Position numbers and translations under genes: made by a program. Below the pieces are notes generated by a model. It did not search any database. It was not told the DNA's origin and saw nothing but the letters and a program-made list of their open reading frames with translations. A stretch of 64,000 nt of DNA. Origin: Shinella curvata (GTDB lineage Bacteria > Pseudomonadota > Alphaproteobacteria > Rhizobiales > Rhizobiaceae). This document shows positions 44,831 to 58,414 of this stretch, one piece after another. The DNA lies in assembly GCF_022899935.1 (NCBI RefSeq), contig NZ_JALJCJ010000003.1:353720-417719 (forward strand). The letters are read 5' to 3'. Within the stretch, counting starts at the first letter, position 1. Each line of letters starts with the position of its first letter.

Positions 44831-45301
44831 GTGCGAAAGAACGGTTCCATTCTGCTTGCCTGCGTCCTGGCGCTGATATCCCTGTTCGCGAGCGAGACCG
44901 AGGCAGGCCGCAACCACAAACACAGAAACGACAAAGGGATCGTGACGAAAGTTTACGCGATCCAGACGCCGCGCGTGCGGCACCGATGTTTTCCCGGCAA
45001 GCTGCGCGCGGTTCTCGCCCACATCGCCCGTGCCGTCGGGCGTCGGCCACTCGTCACATCGGGGCATCGATCACACGGCCGCAGGGGATCCTATCATCGC
45101 AAATGCCTGGCGGCGGATATCCGCGTGCCCGGCGTCTCCGTGAAGAGGATCATCGCCGCAGCGCGATCCGCACCCGCCGTCGGCGGCGTCGGGACCTACT
45201 GCAACGGCATCGTCCATGTCGATGTCGGCCCGAAGCGGAGCTGGCATCATTGCCGCGGACTGGCACGGTTGAAGGCGCGTGCGAAGCTTGCTGCACGCTG
45301 A
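44831..45301 (+). CDS. Exported peptidase M15-like (DUF882/YcbK-like) protein
   Basis: A 156-residue protein with a signal peptide (MRKNGSILLACVLALISLFASETEA). The mature part is very basic. It contains TSGHRSHGRRGSYHRKCLAADIRV and GTYCNGIVHVDVG in pieces: the His and Asp of YHRKCLAADI and the final His of HVDVG match the zinc ligands of M15-type D-Ala-D-Ala carboxypeptidase-like domains. Cys residues at several positions may form disulfides. It is the only plus-strand gene in the run from 31.2 to 52.6 kb. Its stop is eight bases from the murJ stop (convergent). A role in peptidoglycan trimming is inferred from the fold only. Confidence 0.82.
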   Translation: MRKNGSILLACVLALISLFASETEAGRNHKHRNDKGIVTKVYAIQTPRVRHRCFPGKLRAVLAHIARAVGRRPLVTSGHRSHGRRGSYHRKCLAADIRVPGVSVKRIIAAARSAPAVGGVGTYCNGIVHVDVGPKRSWHHCRGLARLKARAKLAAR

Positions 45302-45309
45302 TCTGTGGC

Positions 45310-46911
45310 CTACTCCGCCGATCCGCCATCCGGCGGCGCGTTCTCGGTGCGCGGCCGGCGCTTCATGTTGCGGCGGATCATCCCGAGATCGGCGCCGCCG
45401 ATGAGGAACGCGATCGAGAAATAGACGACCATGGCCAGACCGATCAACAGGCCGAGGGCCGACAGTTGCTCGTAGAGCGACGAGGTCGGCGCCAGGCGAT
45501 GCGCGAGATAGCCGGAGGCATATTCCAGCGCAACGGCCATGATGATCGCGGAGATCAGCAGGCGCGCCACGCGCCACAGCAGCGCCATCTCCAGCGGCCA
45601 ATGGCCGCGACGCACCAGCGTCACGAAGAGCAGCACCGCCGTCAGCCAGCCGGAGACGGTTTCGGCGGTGGCGATGCCACGCTCATGGAACAATGGGAAG
45701 AGCGAGACGGCGAGCACGCAGTTGATGACCACCGACAGCAGGGTGATGCGCATCGGCGTCTTGGTATCCTCGCGGGCGAAGAAGCCTGGATTGAGCGCCT
45801 TTATCATCACGAAACCGGGCAGGCCAAGGCCATAGATGGCGAGCGTTCCGGCAACGACGGAGGTGGTTTCCGGGCTGAAGGCGCCACGCTCGTACAGCAC
45901 GCGCACGATCTCATCGGAGATAACCCACAGCGCGGCGGCAGCGGGCAGCGTCAGGAACAGCACGAATTCCATCGAGCGGTTCTGCAGATTGCCGGCCTCG
46001 CGCTCGTGCCCCCCCTTCAGCGCACGCGCCAGTTCCGGCAGAAGCACCACGCCGACGGCGATGCCGACGACGCCGAGCGGCAGCTGGTAGACGCGGTCGG
46101 CATATTGCAGGGCCGAGATCGCACCGTCCCTGGTGGAGGCGATCATCTGGCCGATCAACTGGTTGATCTGGGTGATGCCGCCGGTGATGGCCGCCGGGAA
46201 GGCGAGCCACAGCAGGCGCTTGACGTTGGGCGTGATGCGCGGGCGGCGAAAACCGATCCTCATGCCGGCCTGGCGCACGCCGGCATAGAGAACGGCCATC
46301 TGCAGAAGACCGGAGACGAGCACGCCCCACGAAAGATACCAGGCCGTCTCCAGCGGCGAGGCGCCGTCCCAAAGCGCATAACCAAGCGCGCCGATCAGCA
46401 CGACGTTGAGGAAGACGGGAGCGATGGCGGCGGCGAAATAGTGGTGCAGCGAGTTCAGCATGCCCGACAGCATCGCCGTCAGCGACATGCACATGAGATA
46501 GGGGAACATGACGACGGCGAGCTTGACCGTCACATCGAACTTTTCCGCATCGCCAACGAAGCCGGGCGCGATGATCCAGGCGACGATGAGCGGCATGAGC
46601 AGCTGCATCGCGACGGTCAGCATCAGGAGCACGGAAAATAGGACGCCGAAGACCTCTTCGGAGAAGCGCTTTGCGCCGTCCAGACCACCGTCCTCGATCT
46701 CCTTGGCGAAGAGCGGTACGAAGGCGGCGTTGAAGGCACCCTCGGCGAAGAGGCGGCGGAAGAGGTTGGGGAAGCGGAAGGCGGCGTAGAAGGCGTCGGC
46801 CATCGGACCGGTGCCGAGCGCTGCGGCCATCAGCGTTTCGCGGGCAAAGCCGAGCACGCGGCTGCCGAGCGTCGCGCCGCCGACGGTCGCGAATTTCTTG
46901 ACCAGACTCAT
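45310..46911 (-). CDS. murJ: Lipid II flippase MurJ
   Basis: A 533-residue inner-membrane protein with about 14 hydrophobic helices that exports lipid II for peptidoglycan synthesis. It opens [28 protein letters not shown], with the conserved early Arg/Gly pattern and [26 protein letters not shown] in the middle is also typical. Its ATG overlaps the glnD stop by four bases (ATGA), so the two are coupled. Confidence 0.97.
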   Translation of the reverse strand: MSLVKKFATVGGATLGSRVLGFARETLMAAALGTGPMADAFYAAFRFPNLFRRLFAEGAFNAAFVPLFAKEIEDGGLDGAKRFSEEVFGVLFSVLLMLTVAMQLLMPLIVAWIIAPGFVGDAEKFDVTVKLAVVMFPYLMCMSLTAMLSGMLNSLHHYFAAAIAPVFLNVVLIGALGYALWDGASPLETAWYLSWGVLVSGLLQMAVLYAGVRQAGMRIGFRRPRITPNVKRLLWLAFPAAITGGITQINQLIGQMIASTRDGAISALQYADRVYQLPLGVVGIAVGVVLLPELARALKGGHEREAGNLQNRSMEFVLFLTLPAAAALWVISDEIVRVLYERGAFSPETTSVVAGTLAIYGLGLPGFVMIKALNPGFFAREDTKTPMRITLLSVVINCVLAVSLFPLFHERGIATAETVSGWLTAVLLFVTLVRRGHWPLEMALLWRVARLLISAIIMAVALEYASGYLAHRLAPTSSLYEQLSALGLLIGLAMVVYFSIAFLIGGADLGMIRRNMKRRPRTENAPPDGGSAE

Positions 46912-49802
46912 TGTTGTGCCTTGACCCTTCTTGGCGTCGGCGCGACCGGCGCGATCATGCCGGGCGGCATGCGGTCGCGCAGCTCGTCCGCCTCGTCGGC
47001 CATCACGGCCTTCAACCGGGCGACGATGTTGGCGTGCCGGCTCTCATTGGTGACCTTCTGGCCGACGAGGTCGGTGACGTAGAAGGTATCGATCACCTTC
47101 TCGCCGAAGGTGGTGATATGCGCCGAGGCGATGTCGAGCGAGAGGTCGGACAGCACGGCCGTGACCTCCGAGAGCAGACCCGGACGGTCGAGGCACTCGA
47201 TCTCGATGACGGTGAACTTGTTCGACAGCGTGTTGGAGATGGTGACGGCCGGGGAGACGGTGAAGGTGCGGCTGCGCTTGCGGCTCCTGGTTCGGGTCGC
47301 GATCACTTCCGGCAGACGTTTGCGCCCCGACAGCACGTCCTCGATCATCCGGCCGATCGTGCCGGCCCGACGGGTCTCGTCGGCGTCGTTGGGGAATTCG
47401 CGGGTGACGAGGATCGTGTCGAGCGCGCGACCGTCCGATGTGGTGAAAATCTGCGCATCGACGATGTTGGCGCCGGCGGCAGCGCAGGCGCCGGCAATCA
47501 CCGTCAGCAGGCGCGGATGGTCCGGCGAGAGCACCGTGATTTCGGTGATGGCGTGGAAAGAATGGGTGCGCACCATCGTCGCCAGCGTCTGCCTGGCCTT
47601 GTCCGTCTCGCGGATGAAGTTCGCGTGGCGCACCTGATCCTCCAGCGAGACCGTCAGCAGGTAGGGATCGTAGTGCAGCTTCGTATAGATCTTGCGGTCC
47701 TTCTGGCTCCAGTCGGCCGGCAGCGCATCGGACAGGATCTCGCGGGCCGCCTGGGCGCGCTCCTTCCGCGACAACTCGGAAAAACCGCCGGAAATCAGCA
47801 ATTCCGTTTCGTAGTAGAGCGTGCGCAGCAGCTGCCCCTTCCAGCCGTTCCACACGCCGGGGCCAACGGCACGGATATCGCAGACCGTCAGAACCAGCAG
47901 CATCTTCAGCCGCTCCATCGACTGCACCTTCTCGGCGAAATCGACGATGGTCTTGCGGTCGTTGAGGTCACGCGTCTGCGCGACCATCGACATGGTCAGG
48001 TGTTCCTCGATCAGCCAGACGACCAGCTCCGTCTGCTTGGGCGACAGGCCGAAGCGCGGGCAGAGTTTTCGCGCTACCTTGGCGCCCGCCTCGGAGTGAT
48101 CCTCCGGCCGGCCCTTGGCGATGTCATGCAGCAGCACGGCGACATAAAGCGGGATGCGGTCCTCGATCGAGGGCATGAGCTGGTAGCTCAGCGGGTGGGC
48201 ATCCTTCTCGCGCCCCTGGTCGATATTGGCCAGTACGCCAACAGAGCGGATCAGATGTTCATCGACCGTGTAGTGATGATACATGTTGAACTGCATCATC
48301 GCGACGATCTTGCCGAATTCCGGAATGAACCGGCCGAGCACGCCGGCCTCGTTCATACGGCGCAGAAGGAGCGCCGGATCGCGCGGCGACGTCAGGATGG
48401 ACAGGAAGAGGCGGTTAGCCTCGTCGTTTTCGCGCACCGCGCCGTTGATCAGCGCAAGCGAGCGCGTCACCAGCTTCAGCGCGTCCGGGTGGAACTCCAG
48501 ACCGTTGAGATCGGCGATATGGAAGAGCCTGATGATATTGACGGGGTCGCGCTTGAAGACGTCGGGATCGGCGATCGTGATGCGGCCGCGGTCTTCAAGG
48601 AAGTCCAGCGTGCCGGCGATTTTCCGCGTGCGCCGGGTGAAGCGGCTGATGACCGCCGTGATGCCGGGCGCCTCTTTGGCCTGCTGGTCTTCCAGCGTGG
48701 CACAGAAGATGCGCGTGAGATCACCGACATCCTTGGCGACGAGAAAGTAGTGCTTCATGAAGCGCTCGACGGCGGAGAGGCCCGGATGCGGCTGGTAGCC
48801 AAGGCATTCGGCAATCTCGCGCTGGATGTCGAAGGACAGGCGCTCCTCCGCCTTGCCTGTCAGGAAATGCATGTGGCAGCGCACGGCCCAGAGGAAATCG
48901 TCCGCTTTCTGGAAGAGCTTGTATTCTTGCCTGGAAAGCACGCCGAGCTTCACCAGCTCCGCCGGATCCTTGATGTGATAGAAATATTTGGCGATCCAGA
49001 ACAGCGTGTGCAGGTCGCGAAGCCCGCCCTTGCCTTCCTTGACGTTCGGTTCGACGAGGTAGCGCGTATCCCCGGCCTTGCGGTGGCGCTCGTCGCGCTC
49101 GGCAAGTTTGGCGGCGATGAATTCCGGCCCGGTGCCGCGCACGATCTCGCGGTCGAAACGCACCGCCAGTTCCTCGAACAGCGCGACCGAGCCGCCGATA
49201 TAGCGCGCTTCGAGGATCGCGGTGCGGATCGTCATGTCGCTCTTGGAGAGCTGGATGCACTCTTCCAGATTGCGGGTGGCGTGGCCGACTTTGAAGCCCA
49301 GATCCCACAGGATGTAGAGCATGAACTCGATCGCCGGCTCGCTCCAGGCGGCAGGTTTTACCGGCAGCAGAAAGAGCAGATCGATATCCGAGCCCGGCGC
49401 CAGCGTGCCGCGGCCATAGCCGCCGACCGCCGTCACCGTGATGCGCGTTGCCGGTGACGCCTGGCCGGCACTGAAGACATGGTTGAGCGCAAAATCATGC
49501 AGGACGGCAATCAGCTGGTCCTGCAGCCAGGAAATGCGGGCAGCGCATTGCAGGCCGCTGCCATCGGCGAAAAGCAGTTCGCGGGCGCGTTCGCGGCCGG
49601 CGGCGTTGGCCGCCTTGAATTCGGCCAGCAACGCGCTGCGCATGCGGTCACGGTAATCGGCATTGGTGCTGGCGATGAATTCGCATTTGGCGCGCAGCGC
49701 CGGCACGTCGAGAAGACCGGACTGAGCCGGCGCCAAGAGCTTGTGTTCCATTGAATGCCGGCCTGCGTCCCGCTTCTCGTCCATCGCCCGTTCGGTTCGC
49801 AT
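46908..49802 (-). CDS. glnD: PII uridylyltransferase / uridylyl-removing enzyme
   Basis: A sensor of glutamine status that uridylylates and deuridylylates PII proteins. About 964 residues from the ATG at 49802, which has AAAGGG upstream; ATGs at 49784 and 49751 and a GTG at 49823 are in-frame alternatives. Nucleotidyltransferase motif [20 protein letters not shown] lies near residue 140, an HD domain ([17 protein letters not shown]) near 545, and two ACT domains ([36 protein letters not shown]) in the last 200 residues. It is coupled to murJ downstream and has mutS directly upstream. Confidence 0.96.
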   Translation of the reverse strand: MRTERAMDEKRDAGRHSMEHKLLAPAQSGLLDVPALRAKCEFIASTNADYRDRMRSALLAEFKAANAAGRERARELLFADGSGLQCAARISWLQDQLIAVLHDFALNHVFSAGQASPATRITVTAVGGYGRGTLAPGSDIDLLFLLPVKPAAWSEPAIEFMLYILWDLGFKVGHATRNLEECIQLSKSDMTIRTAILEARYIGGSVALFEELAVRFDREIVRGTGPEFIAAKLAERDERHRKAGDTRYLVEPNVKEGKGGLRDLHTLFWIAKYFYHIKDPAELVKLGVLSRQEYKLFQKADDFLWAVRCHMHFLTGKAEERLSFDIQREIAECLGYQPHPGLSAVERFMKHYFLVAKDVGDLTRIFCATLEDQQAKEAPGITAVISRFTRRTRKIAGTLDFLEDRGRITIADPDVFKRDPVNIIRLFHIADLNGLEFHPDALKLVTRSLALINGAVRENDEANRLFLSILTSPRDPALLLRRMNEAGVLGRFIPEFGKIVAMMQFNMYHHYTVDEHLIRSVGVLANIDQGREKDAHPLSYQLMPSIEDRIPLYVAVLLHDIAKGRPEDHSEAGAKVARKLCPRFGLSPKQTELVVWLIEEHLTMSMVAQTRDLNDRKTIVDFAEKVQSMERLKMLLVLTVCDIRAVGPGVWNGWKGQLLRTLYYETELLISGGFSELSRKERAQAAREILSDALPADWSQKDRKIYTKLHYDPYLLTVSLEDQVRHANFIRETDKARQTLATMVRTHSFHAITEITVLSPDHPRLLTVIAGACAAAGANIVDAQIFTTSDGRALDTILVTREFPNDADETRRAGTIGRMIEDVLSGRKRLPEVIATRTRSRKRSRTFTVSPAVTISNTLSNKFTVIEIECLDRPGLLSEVTAVLSDLSLDIASAHITTFGEKVIDTFYVTDLVGQKVTNESRHANIVARLKAVMADEADELRDRMPPGMIAPVAPTPRRVKAQQ

Positions 49803-49845
49803 GCCTATAGACCCTTTCAGCACGCGAGGACAATGATCCTAGCCG

Positions 49846-52584
49846 TTAGCGATTGCCAAGTTCTTTCTTCAGCGCATAGAGCGCATCCAGCGCCTCACGC
49901 GGCGTCATATCATCAGGGTTGAGGTCTCTGACGAGCCCCTCGACTTTCGACGGCGCTGCGTCGCGCTTCATCTCCTCGCGGCGCACCGCAACCTGAAACA
50001 GCGGCAGATCATCGATGAGCTGACTTGCCGGATTCTTGCGGTCGGCATCCTCGAGCTTGGCCAGCACATCCTTTGCACGCGCAACGACCGAGGCGGGAAG
50101 GCCGGCAAGCCGCGCCACCTGGATGCCGTAGGAACGATCCGCCGCCCCCGGCCCGACCTCGTGCAGAAAGATCACGTCGCCATCCCACTCCTTGACGCGC
50201 ATTGTGGCGTTGGAAAGGCGGGCTAGCTTTTCCGAAAGCACGGTCAGCTCATGGAAATGCGTGGCGAAAAGACCGCGGCAGCGATTGCCCTCGTGCAGGT
50301 GCTCGACCGACGCCCAGGCGATGGACAGGCCGTCGAAGGTGGCGGTGCCGCGGCCGATTTCGTCGAGAATGACGAGCGAACGGTCGGTCGCCTGGTTGAG
50401 GATCGCCGCCGTCTCGACCATTTCCACCATGAAGGTGGAGCGGCCGCGCGCCAGATCGTCCGAAGCACCGACGCGCGAGAAGAGACGATCGACTATACCG
50501 ATATGGGCGCTCTCGGCCGGCACGTAGGACCCCATCTGCGCAAGGATGGCGATGAGAGCGTTCTGGCGCAGGAAGGTCGACTTACCGCCCATGTTCGGGC
50601 CGGTCAGAAGCCAGATCGCGCCATGGCTCTTGCCGTCCGCAGGCGAGAGGTCGCAGGAATTGGCGACGAAGGCGGCGGCATGCTGGCGGCGCAGCGCCTG
50701 CTCGACGACGGGGTGGCGCCCGCCGACGATGGCGAACATGGTGGAACTGTCGACAACCGGGCGGCAATAGGCCTGCTCCTCGGCAAGTGCTGCGAGCCCC
50801 ACCGAGACATCGACGATGCCAAGCGCGCGGGCGGCCGCCTTGATGGCTTCCGCCTCGGAAACGACGGCCTCGACCAGGCCGTCGAAGGCCGCAAGCTCGA
50901 TGGCAAGCGCCCGGTCGGCGGCATTGGCGATCTTGGTTTCGAGTTCCGACAGCACTGTCGTGGTGAAGCGCATCGCGCCCGCCATGGTCTGGCGGTGGAT
51001 GAAGCGGGCCTTCGCCTCGTCACCGTCAGTCAGCGCAGATGCATTGCCCGCGGAGACCTCGATGAAATAGCCGAGCACATTGTTGTGCTTGATCTTCAGC
51101 GACTTGACGCCCGTTTCCTCGGCATATTGCAGTTGCAGGCCGGCGATGACGCGGCGGGACTGGTCGCGCAGCGCCCGGACCTCGTCCAGCTCGCTATCAG
51201 CCGCTTCCCGGATGAAGCCACCGTCGCGCTTCAGGAGCGGCAGCTCGTCGGCAAGCATGAAGGACAGGCGGTGCGAGAGGTCGACCGGCAGTGCCGCGAT
51301 GGCTGTACGGGCGGCGGCGAGTTCCCCCTCCAGCTCTTCGGCCGCCATCAACCCCGCGATGTCCGCAGCGCTGGACAGACCTTGCAGAATGGCGCCGAGA
51401 TCGCGCGGGCCGCCCCGGCCGAGCGCGATGCGTGACAGCGCGCGCGGCATATCCGGGATCCGTTTCAGCGTCCGGCGCAGATCCTCGCAGAAGGAGGGAC
51501 GGTCGGCGAGCTTTGCAATGGAATCGAGCCTGACATTGATGACGTCAGGGTCGGTCAGCGGCGACATCAGACGCTCGGCGAGCAGACGCGCGCCACCGCT
51601 CGTCACGGTGCGGTCAATGGCCTTCAGCAGCGTGCCATTGCGATCGCCCGATTGCGTGCGCACGAGCTCAAGATTGGTGCGGGTGGCGGGGTCGATGAAC
51701 AGCGTCGAGGCGGAGCTTTCGCGCTCCGGCCGGCCGAGCGGCGGGCGCTCGGCGATCTGCGTCTTCTCGACATAGGCGATGGCGGCAGAGGCGGCCGCAA
51801 ACTCTGCTCGGGAGAAGCTGCCGAAGCCATCGAGCGTCGAGACACCGAAATAACGGGCGATGCGGCCTTCCGCCGTCGCGCTGTCGAACAGCACGGCCGG
51901 CTGGGGCACGGCGACGCGGCCCAGCACATCGAGGACCGGACGGAACTCGGGATCGTAGAACAGCGTATCCGGCACGATCAGTTCGCGCGGATCGATGCGC
52001 AGGATATCGGCGAGAAGCTGCCCCTGGGCGGTTTCGGACAGACGAAAGATGCCGGTGGAAATATCGATCCAGGCAAGCGCCATGGAGGGCTCCGAGCCGC
52101 CGCGGATGCGCGAGACGGCCATGAGATAGTTGGCATCCGACGGCGAGAGCAGCTTTTCCTCGGTCAACGTGCCGGGTGTGACGAGGCGCACGACATCGCG
52201 GCGCACCACGGACTTGGAGCCACGCTTCTTCGCCTCGGCCGGATCTTCCACCTGCTCGCAGACCGCGACGCGAAAGCCGACGGCGATCAGTCTCTGGAGA
52301 TAATCGTCGGCCGCATGGACCGGCACGCCGCACATCGGAATGTCGAGGCCCATATGCTGGCCGCGCTTCGTCAGCGTGATGCCGAGCGCACGCGACGCAT
52401 CCACCGCATCCTGGAAGAACAGCTCGTAGAAATCCCCCATGCGGTAGAACAGCATGCTGTCGGGATTGGCAGCCTTGATCTCGATATATTGCTCCATCAT
52501 CGGCGTCGCCGATGCGCGGCTTTCGTCGCTGGCAAGCTCGGATGTCGTGAGGATATCGTTTTGGCGCGCGATCTGATCGTTCAC
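49846..52584 (-). CDS. mutS: DNA mismatch repair protein MutS
   Basis: A 912-residue mismatch-recognition ATPase. The mismatch-binding N-terminus has [18 protein letters not shown] with the Phe-x-Glu motif, preceded by an unusually long leader of about 30 residues. The ATPase domain has Walker [16 protein letters not shown] and Walker [16 protein letters not shown], followed by FATHFHELT. It is divergent from tme with a 114-base gap and lies directly upstream of glnD. Confidence 0.98.
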   Translation of the reverse strand: MNDQIARQNDILTTSELASDESRASATPMMEQYIEIKAANPDSMLFYRMGDFYELFFQDAVDASRALGITLTKRGQHMGLDIPMCGVPVHAADDYLQRLIAVGFRVAVCEQVEDPAEAKKRGSKSVVRRDVVRLVTPGTLTEEKLLSPSDANYLMAVSRIRGGSEPSMALAWIDISTGIFRLSETAQGQLLADILRIDPRELIVPDTLFYDPEFRPVLDVLGRVAVPQPAVLFDSATAEGRIARYFGVSTLDGFGSFSRAEFAAASAAIAYVEKTQIAERPPLGRPERESSASTLFIDPATRTNLELVRTQSGDRNGTLLKAIDRTVTSGGARLLAERLMSPLTDPDVINVRLDSIAKLADRPSFCEDLRRTLKRIPDMPRALSRIALGRGGPRDLGAILQGLSSAADIAGLMAAEELEGELAAARTAIAALPVDLSHRLSFMLADELPLLKRDGGFIREAADSELDEVRALRDQSRRVIAGLQLQYAEETGVKSLKIKHNNVLGYFIEVSAGNASALTDGDEAKARFIHRQTMAGAMRFTTTVLSELETKIANAADRALAIELAAFDGLVEAVVSEAEAIKAAARALGIVDVSVGLAALAEEQAYCRPVVDSSTMFAIVGGRHPVVEQALRRQHAAAFVANSCDLSPADGKSHGAIWLLTGPNMGGKSTFLRQNALIAILAQMGSYVPAESAHIGIVDRLFSRVGASDDLARGRSTFMVEMVETAAILNQATDRSLVILDEIGRGTATFDGLSIAWASVEHLHEGNRCRGLFATHFHELTVLSEKLARLSNATMRVKEWDGDVIFLHEVGPGAADRSYGIQVARLAGLPASVVARAKDVLAKLEDADRKNPASQLIDDLPLFQVAVRREEMKRDAAPSKVEGLVRDLNPDDMTPREALDALYALKKELGNR

Positions 52585-52698
52585 GGAGAGTCTGTTCTTC
52601 CTAAAAAAGAGGTGTCACCCTAGCCATGCAGCGATATAGAAAACAACAGCTGTAAGAAGCTATGGGCCTATCGCCCACAGGAGTGTGAAGGGGGGAAT

Positions 52699-54981
<2,283 letters not shown>

Positions 54982-54989
54982 GCCTATCT

Positions 54990-55026
54990 GAAAAAACCGC
55001 CCGCCCCGCAGACCGGGACGGGCGGC
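54990..55026 (-). terminator. Rho-independent terminator of olsB
   Basis: The stem CCGCCCG / CGGGCGG with GC-rich inner pairs is preceded by AAAAAA, which is a T-run on the minus strand. It lies about 90 bases after the olsB stop and close to the convergent tme stop. Confidence 0.75.
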
Positions 55027-55113
55027 AAATCGGAGTGTGCCGACCTTCATGAAACCTTGCAGCAAGGCGATCGCCTGAGCATTTCCGGTGAACCAGAACT
55101 CACCGGCAATCCT

Positions 55114-55992
55114 CTAGCTTGCAAACCGTCCGGCGTCCGCGCCGTAGTAATTGAGATAGCGGCCGGAAATCTTGCCGATCGGCAACACGATGAGAACGTC
55201 CGTCGTGTTGAAGCCATGATCGACGACGGCGCCGGTGCCGACGGTGGCGCCGAGGCGCAGATAGCCCTTGATGAGCGGCGGCATGGCGGAGAGCGCCTTG
55301 CGCGCATCGATGCCTTCGGGCGGCATCAGATCCATGGTGCGGAAGAGTTCAGGACGCGCCAGGACATCCCATTCATCCTTCGCCTGCACATTGTGATGCA
55401 GGAAGGAGAGCGCCAGCGCATGCTCCTCCGGCACGACGCCATGGAAGGAGGCGCAGCCGAACATCACATCTATGCCGTGCTTCAGCGCATAGGCCCAGTT
55501 GCCCTGCCAGAGCAGTTCGACCGTGCGCTTGGTGCGATAGGCCGGAAGCACGCAGGAACGGCCGAGCTCCATGAAACGCTTTTCCGGATGGCGGGCGATC
55601 AGCGTATCGACATCGAATTCCGACTGGGAATAGAAGCCGCCGGAGACGGCGGCGACATCCTGGCGGAGCAGACGATAGGTGCCGACGATCTGCTCTTCCG
55701 CGTCGCCCTCGATCGAGGTGTCGAGCACGAGCAGATGGTCGCAGACCATGTCCCAGGCATCGATGTCGCGCTTGCGGCGCACGGCATCCGACGACAGCCG
55801 GGCATTCATTTCCTCCGCAAAAACGCGGTAGCGCACGGCCTGGGCGGCGTCGATCTCGGTTACGGAGCGGGCGATGCGCGTTTCCAGGTTGCCGATGCGG
55901 CCGAGCACGTCCGTTCCCGAACGTCCCGCGACCGGAACGGTCTTCTGGGCGATCTCCACCGGGGCGATGGTCTGGGCAAGGTCGAGCGTCAT
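55114..55992 (-). CDS. olsB: Ornithine N-acyltransferase OlsB
   Basis: A 292-residue GNAT-fold acyltransferase that adds a 3-hydroxyacyl chain to ornithine, the first step of ornithine lipid synthesis. It contains AAQAVRYRVFAEEMNA, HLLVLDTS, VGTYRLLRQDVA, RFMELGRSCVLPAYRTK, and LIKGYLRLGATVGTGAVVDHGFNTTDVLIVLP in pieces, all typical of the OlsB/hemolysin-like acyltransferase group. Its partner olsA is in the same window at 39821-40609. It has its own terminator and is convergent with tme. In Sinorhizobium, ornithine lipids rise under phosphate limitation; no Pho box was identified here. Confidence 0.92.
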   Translation of the reverse strand: MTLDLAQTIAPVEIAQKTVPVAGRSGTDVLGRIGNLETRIARSVTEIDAAQAVRYRVFAEEMNARLSSDAVRRKRDIDAWDMVCDHLLVLDTSIEGDAEEQIVGTYRLLRQDVAAVSGGFYSQSEFDVDTLIARHPEKRFMELGRSCVLPAYRTKRTVELLWQGNWAYALKHGIDVMFGCASFHGVVPEEHALALSFLHHNVQAKDEWDVLARPELFRTMDLMPPEGIDARKALSAMPPLIKGYLRLGATVGTGAVVDHGFNTTDVLIVLPIGKISGRYLNYYGADAGRFAS

Positions 55993-56075
55993 GGCAGTAT
56001 ACCCGTTATCAGGAACTCCGTGGGTTTAACCACGATTCTGCAACAAGATAATGACGCAGGGACGGCTTGAGAAGA

Positions 56076-58358
56076 TCAAGCTGTCACATAACGGGCGAGG
56101 CGCGATATTTCCGCGATGAGCTGCGCGGGGTCGGCCGGCTTGGCGAGCACCGCGTCGGCCCCGACGGAAAGCAGGTCCTCGGCAAGCCCCGCCCGGCTGT
56201 CGGCCGTGAGCACGATGACCGGCAGGCGGGCGTTGCCGTAGTCACGCTGCACGATACGGGCGATCATGTCCCTGCCGTCACCGCCGGGCATGCCGAGGTC
56301 GGTTACGATGAGATCGGCCGCAAACGGCCCGGCATCGGTGGCGCCGGCCAGTGCCGAGACGAGCGCAGGATAATCGGGCACATGGCGCACCGTATGGCCG
56401 GCACGCTCCAGAACCGCGCGCACCAGCATGGCATTGACCGGATCGTCCTCCGCAAGCAGGATGCGCGCGCCCGTGGCTGATGACGGGGTGGGCTCGGCCA
56501 GTTGCGGCAGGTCCTTCAGGATCGGCCTGTTGTCGTTGATCGCATCGCGCACCTCGATGCCCTTCATGCGGCCGCGCAGAACCTCGACGAGCGAGCGCTC
56601 GCGCAACGGGCGGATCAGCCAGGAATCGTAGCCTTCGCCATTGCCGATGGCGCGGCCGGTCCGCTCCTCCGGATTGACAAGGTAGATGCGGCGGGCGCGG
56701 CTCTCCTTGATATAGTTGAGATCGGCGAGCTCGCGACGGAAGACGCCGGCAAGCCGGTTGTCGACGATGATATCCGTCAATTCGGCCTTGCGGCCGGAAA
56801 GGCCCTGCAACACATCGAAAGCCTCGTCCACGGAACCGGCAAGATGGCAACGGCCACCGAGCGCATCGATGGTACGCACCAGCGCTGTGGAGGCAGGCCC
56901 CGCAGGCGCCAGCAGGAAGACGAGACTGCCCTTCAGCACGCCCTTGCGGGAGGTGCCGCCAACGGTTTTTCGGGCATCGACCGGCATGCGGATGGTGAAG
57001 GTCGAGCCCTTGCCGGGCGTGCTTTCCAGCGTCAGCGCACCGCCAGCCTCGCTGAGGATGCGGGCGGATATGGCAAGGCCGAGACCCGTGCCGCCGCTGC
57101 GCTGCGCGGCGCTGCCGGTCTGCTCGAACTCTTCGAAGATGCGCGCCTGCTCCTCGGCATTCATGCCGGGGCCGGTATCCGCGACGCGGATGACGACGGC
57201 GCCGCGCTCCAGCGTCGTTTCCAGCGAAACGCCGCCGGTATGGGTGAATTTCACGGCATTGCCGACGACATTGTAGAGCACTTGGCGCAGGCGCGGCGCG
57301 TCATAGGTCAAAAGGCCCGGCACCTCGGGCGAGACGAAGGAGCCGATCTCGATACCCTTGTCGTGGGCGCGATGCGACAGCATTTCCACGACGCTTTCCA
57401 GCATCGGGCGCACCGGCTCCTCCGACGGGCGCAGCTGGAATCGGCCCGCCTCGATGGTGGAAAAATCCAGGAGATCGTCGACGAGCTGTACCAGCGCATG
57501 GCCGGACTGGCGGATACCGGCCAGATAATTCTTCTGCTCGGCCGTCAGGCGCGTCTGCCCGATGAGGTGCGACATGCCGAGAATGCCTGACAAAGGCGTA
57601 CGGATTTCGTGGCTGACGGTGGCGAGCAGACGCGACTTGGCGGCACTCGCCTCCTCGGCGCGCTGGCGGGCGCGTTCGCGCTCGCCTTCCGCGCGGCGCT
57701 CTTCCGTCACGTCGCGGGCGATGGAATGCACGACCAGGTCGCCAGACGAAGGATCGCGCACAGTGACGTCATGCCAGGAATAGATGCGCTTTCCGGCCGG
57801 GCCGTTCACGTCGACATCGTAGCGATGGGCGATCGCCTGCGATCGGAAGGTAAGGCCGATGTCCTCGCAGGTCTTCCCTTCCAGATCGGACACGCCGGTA
57901 AGATCGGACAGAACAGCATTGGCCCGCAGGATTCGGCCATCGAGTGCGCGCATGACGACGATATCGCCGAGAACGTCATGAATGGCGGAGAGGATTTGCG
58001 AGGTCTCGCTGCGCTCCCAGGACCGGTCGTGATCGGTCTCGGCAGCGGTCGGGCGACGGGTACGGTAGAGAAACACGCCCCCTGCAATGCCGGCAAGGCC
58101 GAGCACGGCGGCAGCGATGTAGAAGCCCGTCACCATGCCGGTCGCCAGGACAAGTGCGGCCGAAAGCAGGCCAACACCGGCGATCACACTTCGAACCGTC
58201 GCATGGCTTTCCGGCTCCGGGCGCGGCGCGACGATATCAACGTCCACGTCGGAGGGTTCGGGCACCCTATCCGCCTGGAATCCGGTGCGGGCGGAACGGC
58301 GCGACGCTTCCGCAAATTCGGCCTGGAGCCGGTTCTGTAGCTTGACGGGTTCGCTCAT
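56076..58358 (-). CDS. Hybrid sensor histidine kinase with tandem receiver regions
   Basis: About 760 residues from the ATG at 58358 (MSEPVKLQNRLQAEF). Two membrane helices lie at about 58-100 with almost no periplasmic loop, followed by a PAS domain (ALDGRILRANAVLSDLTG, about 135-235) and DHp/ATPase domains with H-box TVSHEIRTPLSGILGMS, N-box VGNAVKFTHTG, DTGPGM and GGTGLGLAIS. A degenerate receiver-like segment (LKGSLVFLLAPAGPASTAL) comes next, then a genuine C-terminal receiver (ARILLAEDDPVNAMLVRAVL, phospho-Asp in LIVTDLGMPGG, Lys in VLAKPADP). The signal is probably cytosolic or in the membrane. No partner regulator is adjacent. Confidence 0.93.
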   Translation of the reverse strand: MSEPVKLQNRLQAEFAEASRRSARTGFQADRVPEPSDVDVDIVAPRPEPESHATVRSVIAGVGLLSAALVLATGMVTGFYIAAAVLGLAGIAGGVFLYRTRRPTAAETDHDRSWERSETSQILSAIHDVLGDIVVMRALDGRILRANAVLSDLTGVSDLEGKTCEDIGLTFRSQAIAHRYDVDVNGPAGKRIYSWHDVTVRDPSSGDLVVHSIARDVTEERRAEGERERARQRAEEASAAKSRLLATVSHEIRTPLSGILGMSHLIGQTRLTAEQKNYLAGIRQSGHALVQLVDDLLDFSTIEAGRFQLRPSEEPVRPMLESVVEMLSHRAHDKGIEIGSFVSPEVPGLLTYDAPRLRQVLYNVVGNAVKFTHTGGVSLETTLERGAVVIRVADTGPGMNAEEQARIFEEFEQTGSAAQRSGGTGLGLAISARILSEAGGALTLESTPGKGSTFTIRMPVDARKTVGGTSRKGVLKGSLVFLLAPAGPASTALVRTIDALGGRCHLAGSVDEAFDVLQGLSGRKAELTDIIVDNRLAGVFRRELADLNYIKESRARRIYLVNPEERTGRAIGNGEGYDSWLIRPLRERSLVEVLRGRMKGIEVRDAINDNRPILKDLPQLAEPTPSSATGARILLAEDDPVNAMLVRAVLERAGHTVRHVPDYPALVSALAGATDAGPFAADLIVTDLGMPGGDGRDMIARIVQRDYGNARLPVIVLTADSRAGLAEDLLSVGADAVLAKPADPAQLIAEISRLARYVTA

Positions 58359-58414
58359 GACGATCCGCTTATCACGCGGACCGTTCAAATCCGCTTCAGC
58401 AAGTCGCTAAAATC

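Noticed and set aside
46911-49457. 848-residue plus-strand open frame opposite glnD
   Set aside because: It is antisense to glnD, which has all its catalytic and ACT motifs; the reverse frame has no recognisable domain.
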